Assembly (NCBI GenBank): GCA_964418085.1
Contig: CAYQKB010000004.1
Span: forward strand, 1 to 36,000
DNA from: JBBTYG01 sp964418085
GTDB taxonomy: Bacteria; Patescibacteriota; Minisyncoccia; UBA6257; 2-01-FULL-56-20
Length of the DNA: 36,000 bases
Reading direction: 5' to 3'
In this document: positions 1 to 7,140 of the stretch, one piece after another
How the letters are laid out: every line of letters begins with the position of its first letter
How positions within the stretch are numbered: position 1 is the first letter of the stretch
Position numbers and translations under genes: made by a program
The notes under the pieces: model-generated
What the model saw: the letters and a program-made list of their open reading frames with translations, nothing else
Database searches by the model: none
What the model was told of the DNA's origin: nothing

Positions 1-375
1 TAGTGGTTTTGCTTCGTATGCTTTTCTATTGGTTGATCGCTTGGTGATAAAAGGGTAGAGCTGTTCTTCGCGAGGAGAAGATTTTTCAAATGAGACCGTT
101 GCGACCAAATTTTTATCGCTATTATCGGGGAATAATTTGTAACTCGCCTTATATCCAGCAACTGACGATGCGATTAAAATATTTTCGATCAAGGCTCCGT
201 GAGCAACGAAGGATCCTTTCTGATCTACGTTGTATAGAGATTCATCTCTCTCGGGAATGTTAAAGATTTTGACTTGATTGCTTCCAATAACAAACCTCCA
301 TGGTTGGGAGTTTTCGCCAGAGGGTGCGTGAACGGCGACTTCGAGGATTTTTTGGATTGTCTCACGTGGGATCAT
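1..375 (-). CDS. Nitroreductase-family protein, Acg/Rv1355c-like (C-terminus beyond window)
   Basis: The frame is open from an ATG at 375 to the left edge, giving 125 residues with no stop, so the 3' end is missing. Residues 16-26 (HAPSGENSQPW) match the N-terminal FMN-phosphate-binding signature of nitroreductases (HAPSxxNxQPW). Near the edge, KRSTNRKAY resembles the RRxTxR segment of the Acg/Rv2032/Rv1355c branch rather than NfsB-like enzymes. The family binds FMN and oxidoreduces small molecules or modifies peptides and cofactors; the substrate here is unknown. It lies about 1.4 kb downstream of a ThiF-like gene on the same strand. In mycobacterial Rv1355c these two domains are one protein, so the two genes may work together. 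A TATAAT box sits 7 bases before the ATG, so the gene can be transcribed alone and almost leaderless. The fold assignment is fairly secure; the branch assignment is inferred. Confidence 0.8.
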   Translation of the reverse strand, partial: MIPRETIQKILEVAVHAPSGENSQPWRFVIGSNQVKIFNIPERDESLYNVDQKGSFVAHGALIENILIASSVAGYKASYKLFPDNSDKNLVATVSFEKSSPREEQLYPFITKRSTNRKAYEAKPL

Positions 376-382
376 TACCTAA

Positions 383-388
383 ATTATA
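383..388 (-). promoter_or_regulatory. -10 box for the nitroreductase gene
   Basis: On the minus strand the sequence reads TTTGCTATAATTTAGG, a perfect TATAAT with an upstream TGC (extended -10). It ends 7 bases before the ATG at 375, and no convincing -35 box is present. At this distance transcription would begin at or next to the start codon. The same TGCTATAATTTA string precedes guaA and the DUF1189 gene. Confidence 0.6.
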
Positions 389-439
389 GCAAAATCAGTG
401 AGAATTTAATGTTCTTTGGCTGGTAATTGCGGGAGATTT

Positions 440-1171
440 TTATTTGGATATTCCCGATAAAAAGAGCAATTCCTGAATCACCTTACGAATATTTATCTTT
501 AAATCGTCTATGTCTTGCTGTTGGGTAATATATGTTCTATCGTGAGCCGCAGTATCACCAAGTTCTTTTATTGCAATCATAAACTTTGACGTATTCCTCC
601 CAACATGAATGTCTTTGTTGTTGTTGATTTTTTTGATTAAACTCTCAAGATCGAAAAAAATTTTCCCTTCTATCTTTATTTCGCTTGCTTTATTTTTGTA
701 AATAAAAACCTCTATGATTAGCGATTCCATGAGACGTCTTATCATTACCGCACATGCATCATAAAAACCGTAATCATACGAACCATTTATCTGACTAACT
801 AACTGTTCTATATATCGACGGGTTCCCTTCACCGATTCAATTGATAAAATTGATGAGGTTATTTCTACGTCTCTATACTCAGCGCGAGACCCATAAGTTC
901 CATTGAGTTCATCTAAATATTTCACGTTGACCTGAAACGTTCCCGATCTCTTCCCATTCACTGTCATCTTACTACGTTTAAGGTCGGATCTTAAATTTGT
1001 TACATTTGGCCTTCCAAGTCCCTCATCTCTTAAGTCATCCGCCAATTCTTCCGCCGTCCGCTCCTCAAAGGTTTGACTTTGTCTATAAAACCAAAGCAGT
1101 GCTAACGCCTGCCCCACCCTAGACAAACCCAAGGGAGCAATATTTTCAACAAAATCTTTTCTACTAATCAT
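440..1171 (-). CDS. Winged-helix plus DUF4145/HEPN-like protein, unknown function
   Basis: This 243-residue protein has no confidently recognised family. Residues about 15-85 look like a winged helix (a helix-rich stretch, then LRSDLKRSK and a short beta wing). Residues about 125-235 resemble the DUF4145/HEPN-like fold: a helix with MIRRLMESLIIEV, then KELGDTAAHDR, where the family has a G(N/D)xxAH motif. Domains of this kind are common in stress and antiphage RNase-like proteins, but no catalytic RxxxxH motif is clearly intact. The ATG overlaps the stop codon of the upstream gene by 4 bases (ATGA), so the two are translationally coupled. The N-terminal winged helix resembles the C-terminal domain of the upstream partner. 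A role in defence or regulation is inferred. Confidence 0.75.
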   Translation of the reverse strand: MISRKDFVENIAPLGLSRVGQALALLWFYRQSQTFEERTAEELADDLRDEGLGRPNVTNLRSDLKRSKMTVNGKRSGTFQVNVKYLDELNGTYGSRAEYRDVEITSSILSIESVKGTRRYIEQLVSQINGSYDYGFYDACAVMIRRLMESLIIEVFIYKNKASEIKIEGKIFFDLESLIKKINNNKDIHVGRNTSKFMIAIKELGDTAAHDRTYITQQQDIDDLKINIRKVIQELLFLSGISK

Positions 1172-1701
1172 TTTTCTGCTCCTAGAATAACCGATTCAAG
1201 ATACTTTGAGCCGCGCAGTGAGATTTTATATCTTGTTGAATGCCCACGTTTTCGAGCCTTATCGCCAACTACATATTTCGAAGCAACTCCCGCAAGCGCA
1301 CCAGAAACATTAGCAACGCTGATTGGCGTCCCTAGTTCATTCAAAATTTGTGCTATCTCGCCACTCGTCAAAGAAAAAGCATTTTTTAACTCCTTACTGC
1401 TAATATAAAGAGGCAGAATTATTCTATTGATTTGACTCGAGCGGTCAAGTATATTTTTTTCAATACTTTCCGCAGCATTTGTTTCTTTTATTGTGTTTAC
1501 GATTTCAACAATAGGATCTTGTCCTATCTTACTACCACCCCCGTCCGTACTGGTTTTCTTTTGTCCCGGCGAAACAGAATGTGTCACTTCCTGTGAAGAG
1601 GGAGTGGAAGAATAAATCGATAATATTTTCTTTATTTCCTCTGTGCTTCCCTCCACGGTAATTTCCGTTCCGTTGGGAAGTTTGATGTTAGATTTTGCCA
1701 T
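1168..1701 (-). CDS. Small protein with C-terminal winged-helix domain, partner of the downstream HEPN-like protein
   Basis: This is a 177-residue protein of unknown function. The N-terminus (IKLPNGTEITVEGSTEEI) looks like a small beta-hairpin/helix unit. Residues 35-70 form a Ser/Gly/Thr-rich linker. Residues about 95-172 look like a winged helix: a helix with TSGEIAQILNELG, then NVSGALAGVASKYVV, and a basic wing RKRGHSTRYKIS ending in LRGSKYLES. It is the first gene of a two-gene unit and overlaps the downstream gene by 4 bases. A TATAAT lies 6 bases before the ATG, which supports this start. The pair sits between the ThiF-like and nitroreductase genes and may be an insertion. The fold assignment is by eye. 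Confidence 0.75.
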   Translation of the reverse strand: MAKSNIKLPNGTEITVEGSTEEIKKILSIYSSTPSSQEVTHSVSPGQKKTSTDGGGSKIGQDPIVEIVNTIKETNAAESIEKNILDRSSQINRIILPLYISSKELKNAFSLTSGEIAQILNELGTPISVANVSGALAGVASKYVVGDKARKRGHSTRYKISLRGSKYLESVILGAEK

Positions 1702-1707
1702 GTGCCG

Positions 1708-1713
1708 ATTATA
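1708..1713 (-). promoter_or_regulatory. -10 box for the winged-helix/HEPN-like pair
   Basis: The minus strand reads GGAGTATAATCGGCACATG. The perfect TATAAT ends 6 bases before the ATG at 1701. A weak TTTCAA lies 17 bases upstream of the box. The spacing predicts a leaderless transcript and shows that the pair has its own promoter, separate from the ThiF-like gene upstream. Confidence 0.55.
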
Positions 1714-1786
1714 CTCCGCTCTTTATAAAATTGAAAGGCTATAATGTCCAAGTGAATAAAAACCGGCAATTTATAAAGCCATATTC

Positions 1787-2995
1787 CTACAACCCAAATA
1801 TCTTTTTAAACTCCTCGGAGGATTTGTGCCTTCGCTTTTTTTGACTTGGGGAGTTGTATTCTGGGATCAGTTTTTCGTCTAAGGATATGAGCGCTCGGTT
1901 TTTTTCGATGGGCTGGCCATTTAAAATCCTGCGTACGCAGTAAGCAACTGCGGCGCCGTTTATTAGGGCAGCGCCACCAAGCTGAGGCCAGGAGACAATT
2001 GTTTTTCCCATTTCAAGAAGCGACTCCTTCATACGATCCGTCACATTTTCAGCTCCGATGTGCTTAGTGATCATTTTGCCTATGCCGAATTTATTGAGCG
2101 TTGAGAGTTTTTTATATGAGACCGCGCCCATGCGGCCGTGGAAGAATTTGGTTTTGGGGTTTATGTCATACCTTTCAACATCCACAACGGCATTATCGCC
2201 ATTATCTGCCGCCATCACGACCGCGATTTTATTTTTCTTCGCTTGCTCGCGGATCAAAAACTTCACCGCAAGATTGTCGAGCTCGTCTATTACTATGTCG
2301 AGCTTTGCCGGGCCTGCAAAAAACTTTTTTATATTTTTCGGCGTGAGCCCTTCGGGGAACAGCTCTACCTTTGTATACGGATTGATTTCGTAAATCTGCC
2401 GCGCGGTCATCTCTACTTTGAGCAGGCCGAGATTTTGAACACCAGCGCGGATGCGGTTTATATTTGAGAGTGCGAGCTGGTCAAAATCAGCAAGCCGGAT
2501 GTGCCGGCCGCCGCCTTGGAGCACAATTGCGAGTGCGACGCTATTTCCAACACTCAATCCCCCAATGCCTATCACGGAATTATAAAATTTCTTTTGCTCT
2601 TCTTCGGTGATGAGGTTTCTGTTCCGCGCAGTTCGCACTGTTTGAAAGTCTTCGTCCTCCAGAATATGCACTGCAGCTCCGAGCCAGGGGAAGTATACCC
2701 ACCGGCCTTGCTGCCAGAGGGGCGCATCCTTTTCCAAATCCGCGAGATATTTTTCGAAATTCTTTTCAAAATCCGGCGAGTACACCGTGCTAGGATTCTT
2801 AACCGCGAAAAGCTCATGTTGCTGCTCAATATAGTTGTCTCGCACGTGCTGAATAGAACCAGCGGTCAATAACTTCGAAAGAGAATTTTTATCCTTTTGA
2901 TTTTCGAGATTGAAAATCGAGGGCTTTAAAGATATTGAAGGATTTTCCTTCCCTAATCCTCCAATGAGGCGTCTCTCCATAGATTTCGATTTCAT
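1787..2995 (-). CDS. ThiF/E1-like adenylyltransferase, Rv1355c-type, lacking the fused nitroreductase
   Basis: This 402-residue protein has the E1/ThiF/MoeB Rossmann fold. GIGGLSVGNSVA (residues 143-154) is the nucleotide-binding loop, LADFDQLALSNINR (168-181) holds the acidic and Asn/Arg residues that bind ATP-Mg, K193 follows, and D240 lies in VIDELDN. The region before the fold (WVYFPW at 99-104, RTARNRNLIT at 121-130) matches Rv1355c-family proteins, where it precedes the ThiF fold. Those proteins continue into a nitroreductase domain; here the C-terminus ends with a basic tail instead. No obvious E1 catalytic Cys or zinc-binding CxxC pair is seen. E1-like enzymes adenylate a C-terminal carboxylate. 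The start codon overlaps the stop of the upstream AMP-ligase gene by 4 bases, suggesting a shared pathway. The substrate is unknown. Confidence 0.85.
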   Translation of the reverse strand: MKSKSMERRLIGGLGKENPSISLKPSIFNLENQKDKNSLSKLLTAGSIQHVRDNYIEQQHELFAVKNPSTVYSPDFEKNFEKYLADLEKDAPLWQQGRWVYFPWLGAAVHILEDEDFQTVRTARNRNLITEEEQKKFYNSVIGIGGLSVGNSVALAIVLQGGGRHIRLADFDQLALSNINRIRAGVQNLGLLKVEMTARQIYEINPYTKVELFPEGLTPKNIKKFFAGPAKLDIVIDELDNLAVKFLIREQAKKNKIAVVMAADNGDNAVVDVERYDINPKTKFFHGRMGAVSYKKLSTLNKFGIGKMITKHIGAENVTDRMKESLLEMGKTIVSWPQLGGAALINGAAVAYCVRRILNGQPIEKNRALISLDEKLIPEYNSPSQKKRRHKSSEEFKKIFGL

Positions 2996-4551
2996 GAACG
3001 TATTTCTCCGCCCGCCTTAACCCACTTTTGTTTAATGCCTGGCTTGAAATGAATGGGGTGTTCGTGTCGCCAAAGAATGATCTTCGGATCAACACGCCCT
3101 GGGAGGAGTGTGTAATTATTCCGGTATTCAGCATTCCGTATCAATAAATTTTCCACAACAATTTTATGTACTTTCCTTTTCAGTGATGCGCTCGCTTTTT
3201 TGACACCGGGCTTTAATTCGACGTTGATTTCTAGATACTCGTTTTGCTTCCGATCGTGCTCCGTCGACATAGTAAATTTCCCAGTAAGAAAATCACTGAG
3301 ATGATTATGCTGGAGAGCATCCCGAACATGCTCCGCGTAGATAATCGCGCCATAGAGCTTTGTTGACATATCCGTCCGCTCATACACATAGAGAAACGGC
3401 AATTCACTAACGGTTTTCGAGATGCCCACGCTTCTCGCCACATTTTTGAGCGATATAATGTCCTTTTTAAAAATATTTACCGTTTCTCCATAACTCAAAA
3501 CTCCGCCTCGGTCGCCGATTGCGTATCGCACAAGAGGCAAAGCACTGTCTCCAGTGCAAAATATTTCACCTCCTACCGCATCAAAATTTATAAACAGTGG
3601 GTTGAACTGAACAAGTGTCGGCGTGCGGCTTGCGTCGTGAAAAATATTTTTATAAATCTCTCTATCGCCCAGAGCAATTTCTCTCGCCACAATACTCAAG
3701 GGTGTTTCCTCGGCCATGGTTCCCAAGTCCGCGCTTCCGTAGATGTTCATCGTGTCTTTATATTTGTTTTCGATTCCTGCTTTCCCTACAATATAGTCTC
3801 TGAATTTTTCAGAAAATGCTTCGGCGGCGAAAATAATCTTTACATTCCAGTCGCTCCACCTAACGCCGTACTGACTCGCTTCATCCACGACATCCTTTAT
3901 GAATGGCGGGTATCCACAGAGAACAAGCTGATCAAATTTACCCTTCATCTTTTTCAGACTCTCGAAAATCTCCTTTTTGTTCGGTCCAGGGGTAAGGATT
4001 GTCATCGGATATCCATGTCCTGAAATCTTTTTTAAAGCCTGATACGTGATTAAACCGCCGATCCAGACACCCATGCCAAAGCAAACGATTGCCAGCGTTG
4101 ATTTGTTCTTATTCGACGGCTCGTTCTCTAAAAACAATTCGTGATACACGCTTGATTGCCAATCCAGCTCCTCGCCACGTGGAAAATAAAAAGGCTCGCC
4201 CGTTGAGCCTGACGTGGATGTCCACACCAATGGCTTTTTGAGCGAGCCGTCCCAGCACAGTTTCTCAATCGGATATTCCCTCAGATAATTCTTTTTGCTG
4301 ACGGGCGGAACAAGCTGGAAATCTTTGAACGTTTTTATTTTCTCCGGAGCTATTTTATTTTTCCGTAAAAAATCTTTATATGCGGGCACGCGCCGCGCCG
4401 CGAGATGAAACAACTCCAACGGCTTTCGCTCCCTTTCACGGGACCAAAAAACATCATCCTTTTCCCGTATCAGGCGGAGTACCCGGTTGGTGTTTTCCAA
4501 TTGCTCAGCCGAATCAAAACCAGTACTTTCCTTTCGTGACCTTTGTGACAT
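2992..4551 (-). CDS. PaaK/CapK-like adenylate-forming enzyme
   Basis: This 519-residue protein resembles phenylacetate-CoA ligase and CapK (coenzyme F390 synthetase-like) members of the ANL superfamily. TSTSGSTGEPFYFPR (residues 111-125) is the Ser/Thr/Gly-rich ATP-binding loop. An NIYGSADLGTMAEE segment around 270 corresponds to the adenine/acyl-binding motif, and VRYAIGDRG around 345 to the ribose-contacting Asp motif. Family members activate a carboxylic acid as an acyl-adenylate and may pass it to CoA or an amine. The stop overlaps the ATG of the ThiF-like gene by 4 bases. Two receiver-domain genes lie 72 bases and further upstream on the same strand. The acid substrate cannot be read from the sequence. 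CapK-like enzymes are often found in polysaccharide or peptide-tailoring clusters. Confidence 0.85.
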   Translation of the reverse strand: MSQRSRKESTGFDSAEQLENTNRVLRLIREKDDVFWSRERERKPLELFHLAARRVPAYKDFLRKNKIAPEKIKTFKDFQLVPPVSKKNYLREYPIEKLCWDGSLKKPLVWTSTSGSTGEPFYFPRGEELDWQSSVYHELFLENEPSNKNKSTLAIVCFGMGVWIGGLITYQALKKISGHGYPMTILTPGPNKKEIFESLKKMKGKFDQLVLCGYPPFIKDVVDEASQYGVRWSDWNVKIIFAAEAFSEKFRDYIVGKAGIENKYKDTMNIYGSADLGTMAEETPLSIVAREIALGDREIYKNIFHDASRTPTLVQFNPLFINFDAVGGEIFCTGDSALPLVRYAIGDRGGVLSYGETVNIFKKDIISLKNVARSVGISKTVSELPFLYVYERTDMSTKLYGAIIYAEHVRDALQHNHLSDFLTGKFTMSTEHDRKQNEYLEINVELKPGVKKASASLKRKVHKIVVENLLIRNAEYRNNYTLLPGRVDPKIILWRHEHPIHFKPGIKQKWVKAGGEIRS

Positions 4552-4623
4552 GATTTCGTTAATTTATCATAGACTACCGCGAAAATCCAGCCAATCGAAT
4601 ATCTCGCGGGCATCAAGAAACTC

Positions 4624-5019
4624 CTATTTTCGTGCCAGTATTTCTCTTACTTTTTTAACTATTACATCCAAGTCTTCGGACTTTTCGATGTAGTCCTCCA
4701 TTCCCAATTCTTTCGTGATATTGAGCGTCGCCGCACCTACGGATGGCCACGGATCGGTGAGACTCGTGAGGAATGCGATTTTGATTCCGGCAGTTTTCGG
4801 ATTTTGTTTTATCGCGAGCGCGGCATCAGTGCCGGAAGCGCCGGGCATCCGAATATCCATAAGAATGATGTCGGGCATCAGACGCTCCGCCTGCGCCATC
4901 GCCTCCTGTTCATTGTGCGCTCCCACGGTATCAAATCCGGAGGCAGACAGCTTTGACGTGACAATTTCCAAAAAATTTTCCTCGTCGTCAACCACCAAAA
5001 CCAACGGTTTTTCTCTCAT
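4624..5019 (-). CDS. Stand-alone receiver-domain response regulator (CheY-like), copy 1
   Basis: This 131-residue protein is a single receiver domain with no output domain. It has the acidic pocket D11-D12 (VVDDEE), phospho-acceptor D55 (LMDIRMPG), switch T85 (FLTSL) and K113 (IEKSE), so all catalytic positions are present. It is clearly paralogous to the next gene upstream: same length, same residue numbers and the same SLxDP segment after the switch Thr. No histidine kinase is in the window. Its position 72 bases upstream of the adenylate-forming enzyme on the same strand suggests phospho-signal control of that cluster, or a role as a phosphorelay carrier. The ATG is preceded by TCTCTAAACGGG, close to the element before the RF1 start. 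Confidence 0.9.
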   Translation of the reverse strand: MREKPLVLVVDDEENFLEIVTSKLSASGFDTVGAHNEQEAMAQAERLMPDIILMDIRMPGASGTDAALAIKQNPKTAGIKIAFLTSLTDPWPSVGAATLNITKELGMEDYIEKSEDLDVIVKKVREILARK

Positions 5020-5033
5020 CCCGTTTAGAGACA

Positions 5034-5051
5034 GGAAACGTAAACGTTTCC
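5034..5051. promoter_or_regulatory. 18-bp palindrome upstream of receiver gene 1
   Basis: GGAAACGT-AA-ACGTTTCC is a perfect 8-bp inverted repeat with a 2-base centre. It lies 15 bases upstream of the receiver-gene ATG at 5019, in the gap between the two receiver genes. Its size and symmetry fit a dimeric regulator site; no bound factor is known. Confidence 0.4.
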
Positions 5052-5146
5052 GTTAATAAATTGTAAGACCTTTGGCTGAAACATATGCGTGATTATCGGA
5101 TTTATTTTTGCTTGATGCCGGGGCAGCTCTAACGGGTTCATGCTGA

Positions 5147-5542
5147 TTATAAAAAGGATTTTACCCGATCAACGATCGTATCGAGATCATCCGTCTTCCG
5201 TATGTATCCCCGCGCCCCCATTTCCTTTGAAAATTTCTTTTCCACATCATCAAGCACCCCCATTTCCGCGCGCGGGTCACCCAAGCTCGTGAGAAATACT
5301 ACTCCAATGTCTTTTGTAGCCGGATCTTCTTTGAGCTTCAGAAGTGTTTCCGCACCCGTCATTCCCGGCATCTTCACGTCCAAGAGTATCAAATTCGGCT
5401 TGATCACTTTCGCCTTTTCTATGCTCTCCGCTCCGCTTGACGCGCCTTCAATCTTGAAACCGGCGGCAGAAAGTTTCGCGCCGAAAATTTCACGAAACGC
5501 GTCTTCATCGTCAACGATTAAGATACAAGGTTGATCAGCCAT
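5147..5542 (-). CDS. Stand-alone receiver-domain response regulator (CheY-like), copy 2
   Basis: This 131-residue single receiver domain has D11-D12 (IVDDED), D55 (LLDVKMPG), T85 (FLTSL) and K116 (IRKTD). The ATG at 5542 is chosen over one at 5563 because a perfect TATAAT (5555-5560) would otherwise fall inside the gene, and because residue numbering then matches the paralogue downstream. The two copies differ mainly after the switch Thr, where this one has a longer, charged helix. It heads a same-strand series running through receiver 1, the adenylate-forming enzyme and the ThiF-like gene. The 127-base gap to receiver 1 and the palindrome there suggest a second control point. Confidence 0.9.
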   Translation of the reverse strand: MADQPCILIVDDEDAFREIFGAKLSAAGFKIEGASSGAESIEKAKVIKPNLILLDVKMPGMTGAETLLKLKEDPATKDIGVVFLTSLGDPRAEMGVLDDVEKKFSKEMGARGYIRKTDDLDTIVDRVKSFL

Positions 5543-5554
5543 GTGTTTTACAGT

Positions 5555-5560
5555 ATTATA
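5555..5560 (-). promoter_or_regulatory. -10 box for receiver gene 2
   Basis: The minus strand reads ATTGTATAATACTG. The perfect TATAAT lies 12 bases before the ATG at 5542, and no good -35 is present. The site would drive the receiver/AMP-ligase/ThiF series and fixes the start of the receiver gene. Confidence 0.5.
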
Positions 5561-5732
5561 CAATATCTATTGTACCATTGTATGGGTATAACAATAGGGC
5601 GGAGGCGGGCATTTTGGCGAGTATCGCTATATATCATAATGAATCCCACTAGAGATGACTCATCATATACAACCACATTAAATTTTCATAACTATGTATA
5701 TATATCAATCAAAGGTCTTATTGCATACCAAC

Positions 5733-5846
5733 GTCCCGTTAGAAATTTAAAGACAACGTAATCAACATACATCTATGAAATACATATCAAAATACGTCTT
5801 CACAACAGGTCGGGTAACATTTCTAACGGGACTATCTCTAACGGGA
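5733..5846. repeat. CCCGTTAGA inverted/direct repeat cluster before the RF1 gene
   Basis: GTCCCGTTAGAAAT at 5733-5746 is repeated as its exact reverse complement at 5819-5832. A further direct copy of TCTAACGGGA at 5837-5846 ends on the A of the RF1 start codon. A related CCCGTTTAGAGACA lies at 5020-5033 before receiver gene 1. The arms enclose 72 AT-rich bases with no gene. The rest of 5564-5845 shows no other supported feature. Function unknown: it could be a regulatory operator, a recombination site or a transcript structure. Confidence 0.6.
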
Positions 5847-6562
5847 TGAATAAAGTAATTTTAGAAATACGGGCGGGGGCGGGAGGCGATGAAGCCGCTA
5901 TTTTTGCGGGAGATTTGATGCGCATGTACCAGCGCTACGCAGCGAGGCGCGGCTGGAAGTTTAACGTCCTCGACCACAACCAAACATCGCTGAATGGCTA
6001 CAAGTCTATCACTGCGGAAATCCAGGGCGAGGGCGTGTATGAGGCATTAAAGCAGGAATCGGGCGTGCATCGCGTACAGCGCGTGCCGAAAACCGAAAAG
6101 CAGGGACGAGTGCACACGTCAACCGCATCTATCGCAATATTGCCGGTTGTTGACGCAAAAGAAGTGAATATAAATATGAACGATATCGAAGTAAGCTTTT
6201 CCCGTGCGGGTGGCCCGGGCGGACAGAACGTGAATAAAGTAGAAACTGCCGTCCGCGTAACGCACAAGCCGACGGGCATTGTGATCTCCTGCCGCGAGGA
6301 GCGATCACAGCACGCGAACCGCGAGAAAGCGATGGAAGTCTTGCGGGCAAAGCTTTTTGAGATGCAGCGGGAAAAAGAAATGAGCGCTATGGGAGCTGAC
6401 CGGAAATCCCAGGTTGGAACCGCAGACCGTTCAGAGAAAATCCGCACGTATAATTTCCCTGATGACCGCATCACCGACCACCGCATCGGGAAAAAATGGC
6501 ACAACATCGAAAAAATACTTGATGGGGAATTGGACAAAATAGTGGAAGCGTTTCAAAAATAA
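5846..6562 (+). CDS. prfA: Peptide chain release factor 1-like protein, lacking domain 1
   Basis: This 238-residue protein begins at the equivalent of about residue 110 of normal (~355 aa) RF1, so the helical N-terminal domain is absent. The rest is well kept: the AGAGGDEAAIFAGDLMRMY start of domain 2, PKT (81-83) at the PxT stop-codon recognition position of RF1, HTS (90-92), and GGQ (125-127) for peptidyl-tRNA hydrolysis, followed by the conserved DRSEKIRTYNFP and DHRI segments. It should release at UAA/UAG. The frame is open only back to 5762 without another ATG/GTG/TTG, so domain 1 is not just mis-started. The start overlaps a TCTAACGGGA repeat, and no Shine-Dalgarno is seen. It may be a short natural form or a truncated gene whose full copy lies elsewhere. 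Confidence 0.88.
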   Translation: MNKVILEIRAGAGGDEAAIFAGDLMRMYQRYAARRGWKFNVLDHNQTSLNGYKSITAEIQGEGVYEALKQESGVHRVQRVPKTEKQGRVHTSTASIAILPVVDAKEVNINMNDIEVSFSRAGGPGGQNVNKVETAVRVTHKPTGIVISCREERSQHANREKAMEVLRAKLFEMQREKEMSAMGADRKSQVGTADRSEKIRTYNFPDDRITDHRIGKKWHNIEKILDGELDKIVEAFQK

Positions 6563-6591
6563 AAATCATATTCCCTTTTTTATATATCTAA

Positions 6592-6623
6592 CCCCGTCTA
6601 TGTGAGACGGGGGTAAAATTTTT
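6592..6623 (+). terminator. Hairpin after the RF1 gene
   Basis: CCCCGTCT (6592-6599) pairs perfectly with AGACGGGG (6605-6612) around a 5-base loop, followed by GTAAAATTTTT. It lies between the RF1 gene and the convergent regulator gene. The T-run is displaced from the stem, so efficiency is uncertain. Confidence 0.55.
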
Positions 6624-6632
6624 CAACCGAAA

Positions 6633-7097
6633 TCATTTTTCAGATTTGAGGGTGATTGGAGACGACGACGGCACGCCAGAGACAAACGTCAATCGCATGA
6701 GCGAAACCTGAGGAGACTGCGTGCTCCCGGTCAGATGTAACTTTTTGTATATCTTTTCGAAATGCTTATTGACCGTTGCACTTGATATGGAAAGCCTTGC
6801 CGCAATTTCTTTTCGATATCTTCCCTCCCCAAAGCATTTCAGAATTTCCAACTCACGCTTTGACAAACTTCCTAAGGGCGAGACTCCGCTTAGAGCCGCC
6901 GGAGCCGCGATTAAATTTTCAGCATGCGCTCGGTGAATTAATTCTCCGACGGAGTGAACCTCCAATAATTTATGCAATTTGTCTCTGTGCTTTGATACCG
7001 TTCGCAGATTAATATTACATATCCCTCCGATGACCTTGTTAGTTTTGCCTTCTGCGATCAATTCCAGAATCTGCTTGAGTCGCTTGGTCAGCTTCAT
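6633..7097 (-). CDS. Regulator with two tandem LuxR/GerE-type helix-turn-helix domains
   Basis: This 154-residue protein contains two LuxR-type DNA-binding domains and nothing else. The first has LKQILELIAEGKTNKVIG and then INLRTVSKHRDKLHKLL. The second has LSKRELEILKCFGEGRYRKE and then SISSATVNKHFEKIYKKL, the better match to the family. No receiver or ligand-binding domain is present. ATG 7097 is preferred to an upstream in-frame start at 7169 because a TTGACG-17-TAGGCT promoter overlaps 7141-7169 and ACGAAAGGAAAAG lies just before 7097. A GAGAC-C-GTCTC palindrome abuts the -35 box, so autoregulation is plausible. The last ~25 residues are Ser/Thr-rich and probably disordered. Targets are unknown. 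Confidence 0.85.
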   Translation of the reverse strand: MKLTKRLKQILELIAEGKTNKVIGGICNINLRTVSKHRDKLHKLLEVHSVGELIHRAHAENLIAAPAALSGVSPLGSLSKRELEILKCFGEGRYRKEIAARLSISSATVNKHFEKIYKKLHLTGSTQSPQVSLMRLTFVSGVPSSSPITLKSEK

Positions 7098-7140
7098 ATC
7101 TTTTCCTTTCGTTTTAAATTTTGTGCCCTGTTCTGATTGG

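Noticed and set aside
5531..5761. Open frame of 76 codons that might be the missing RF1 N-terminus
   Set aside because: It is in a different frame and shows no similarity to RF1 domain 1.
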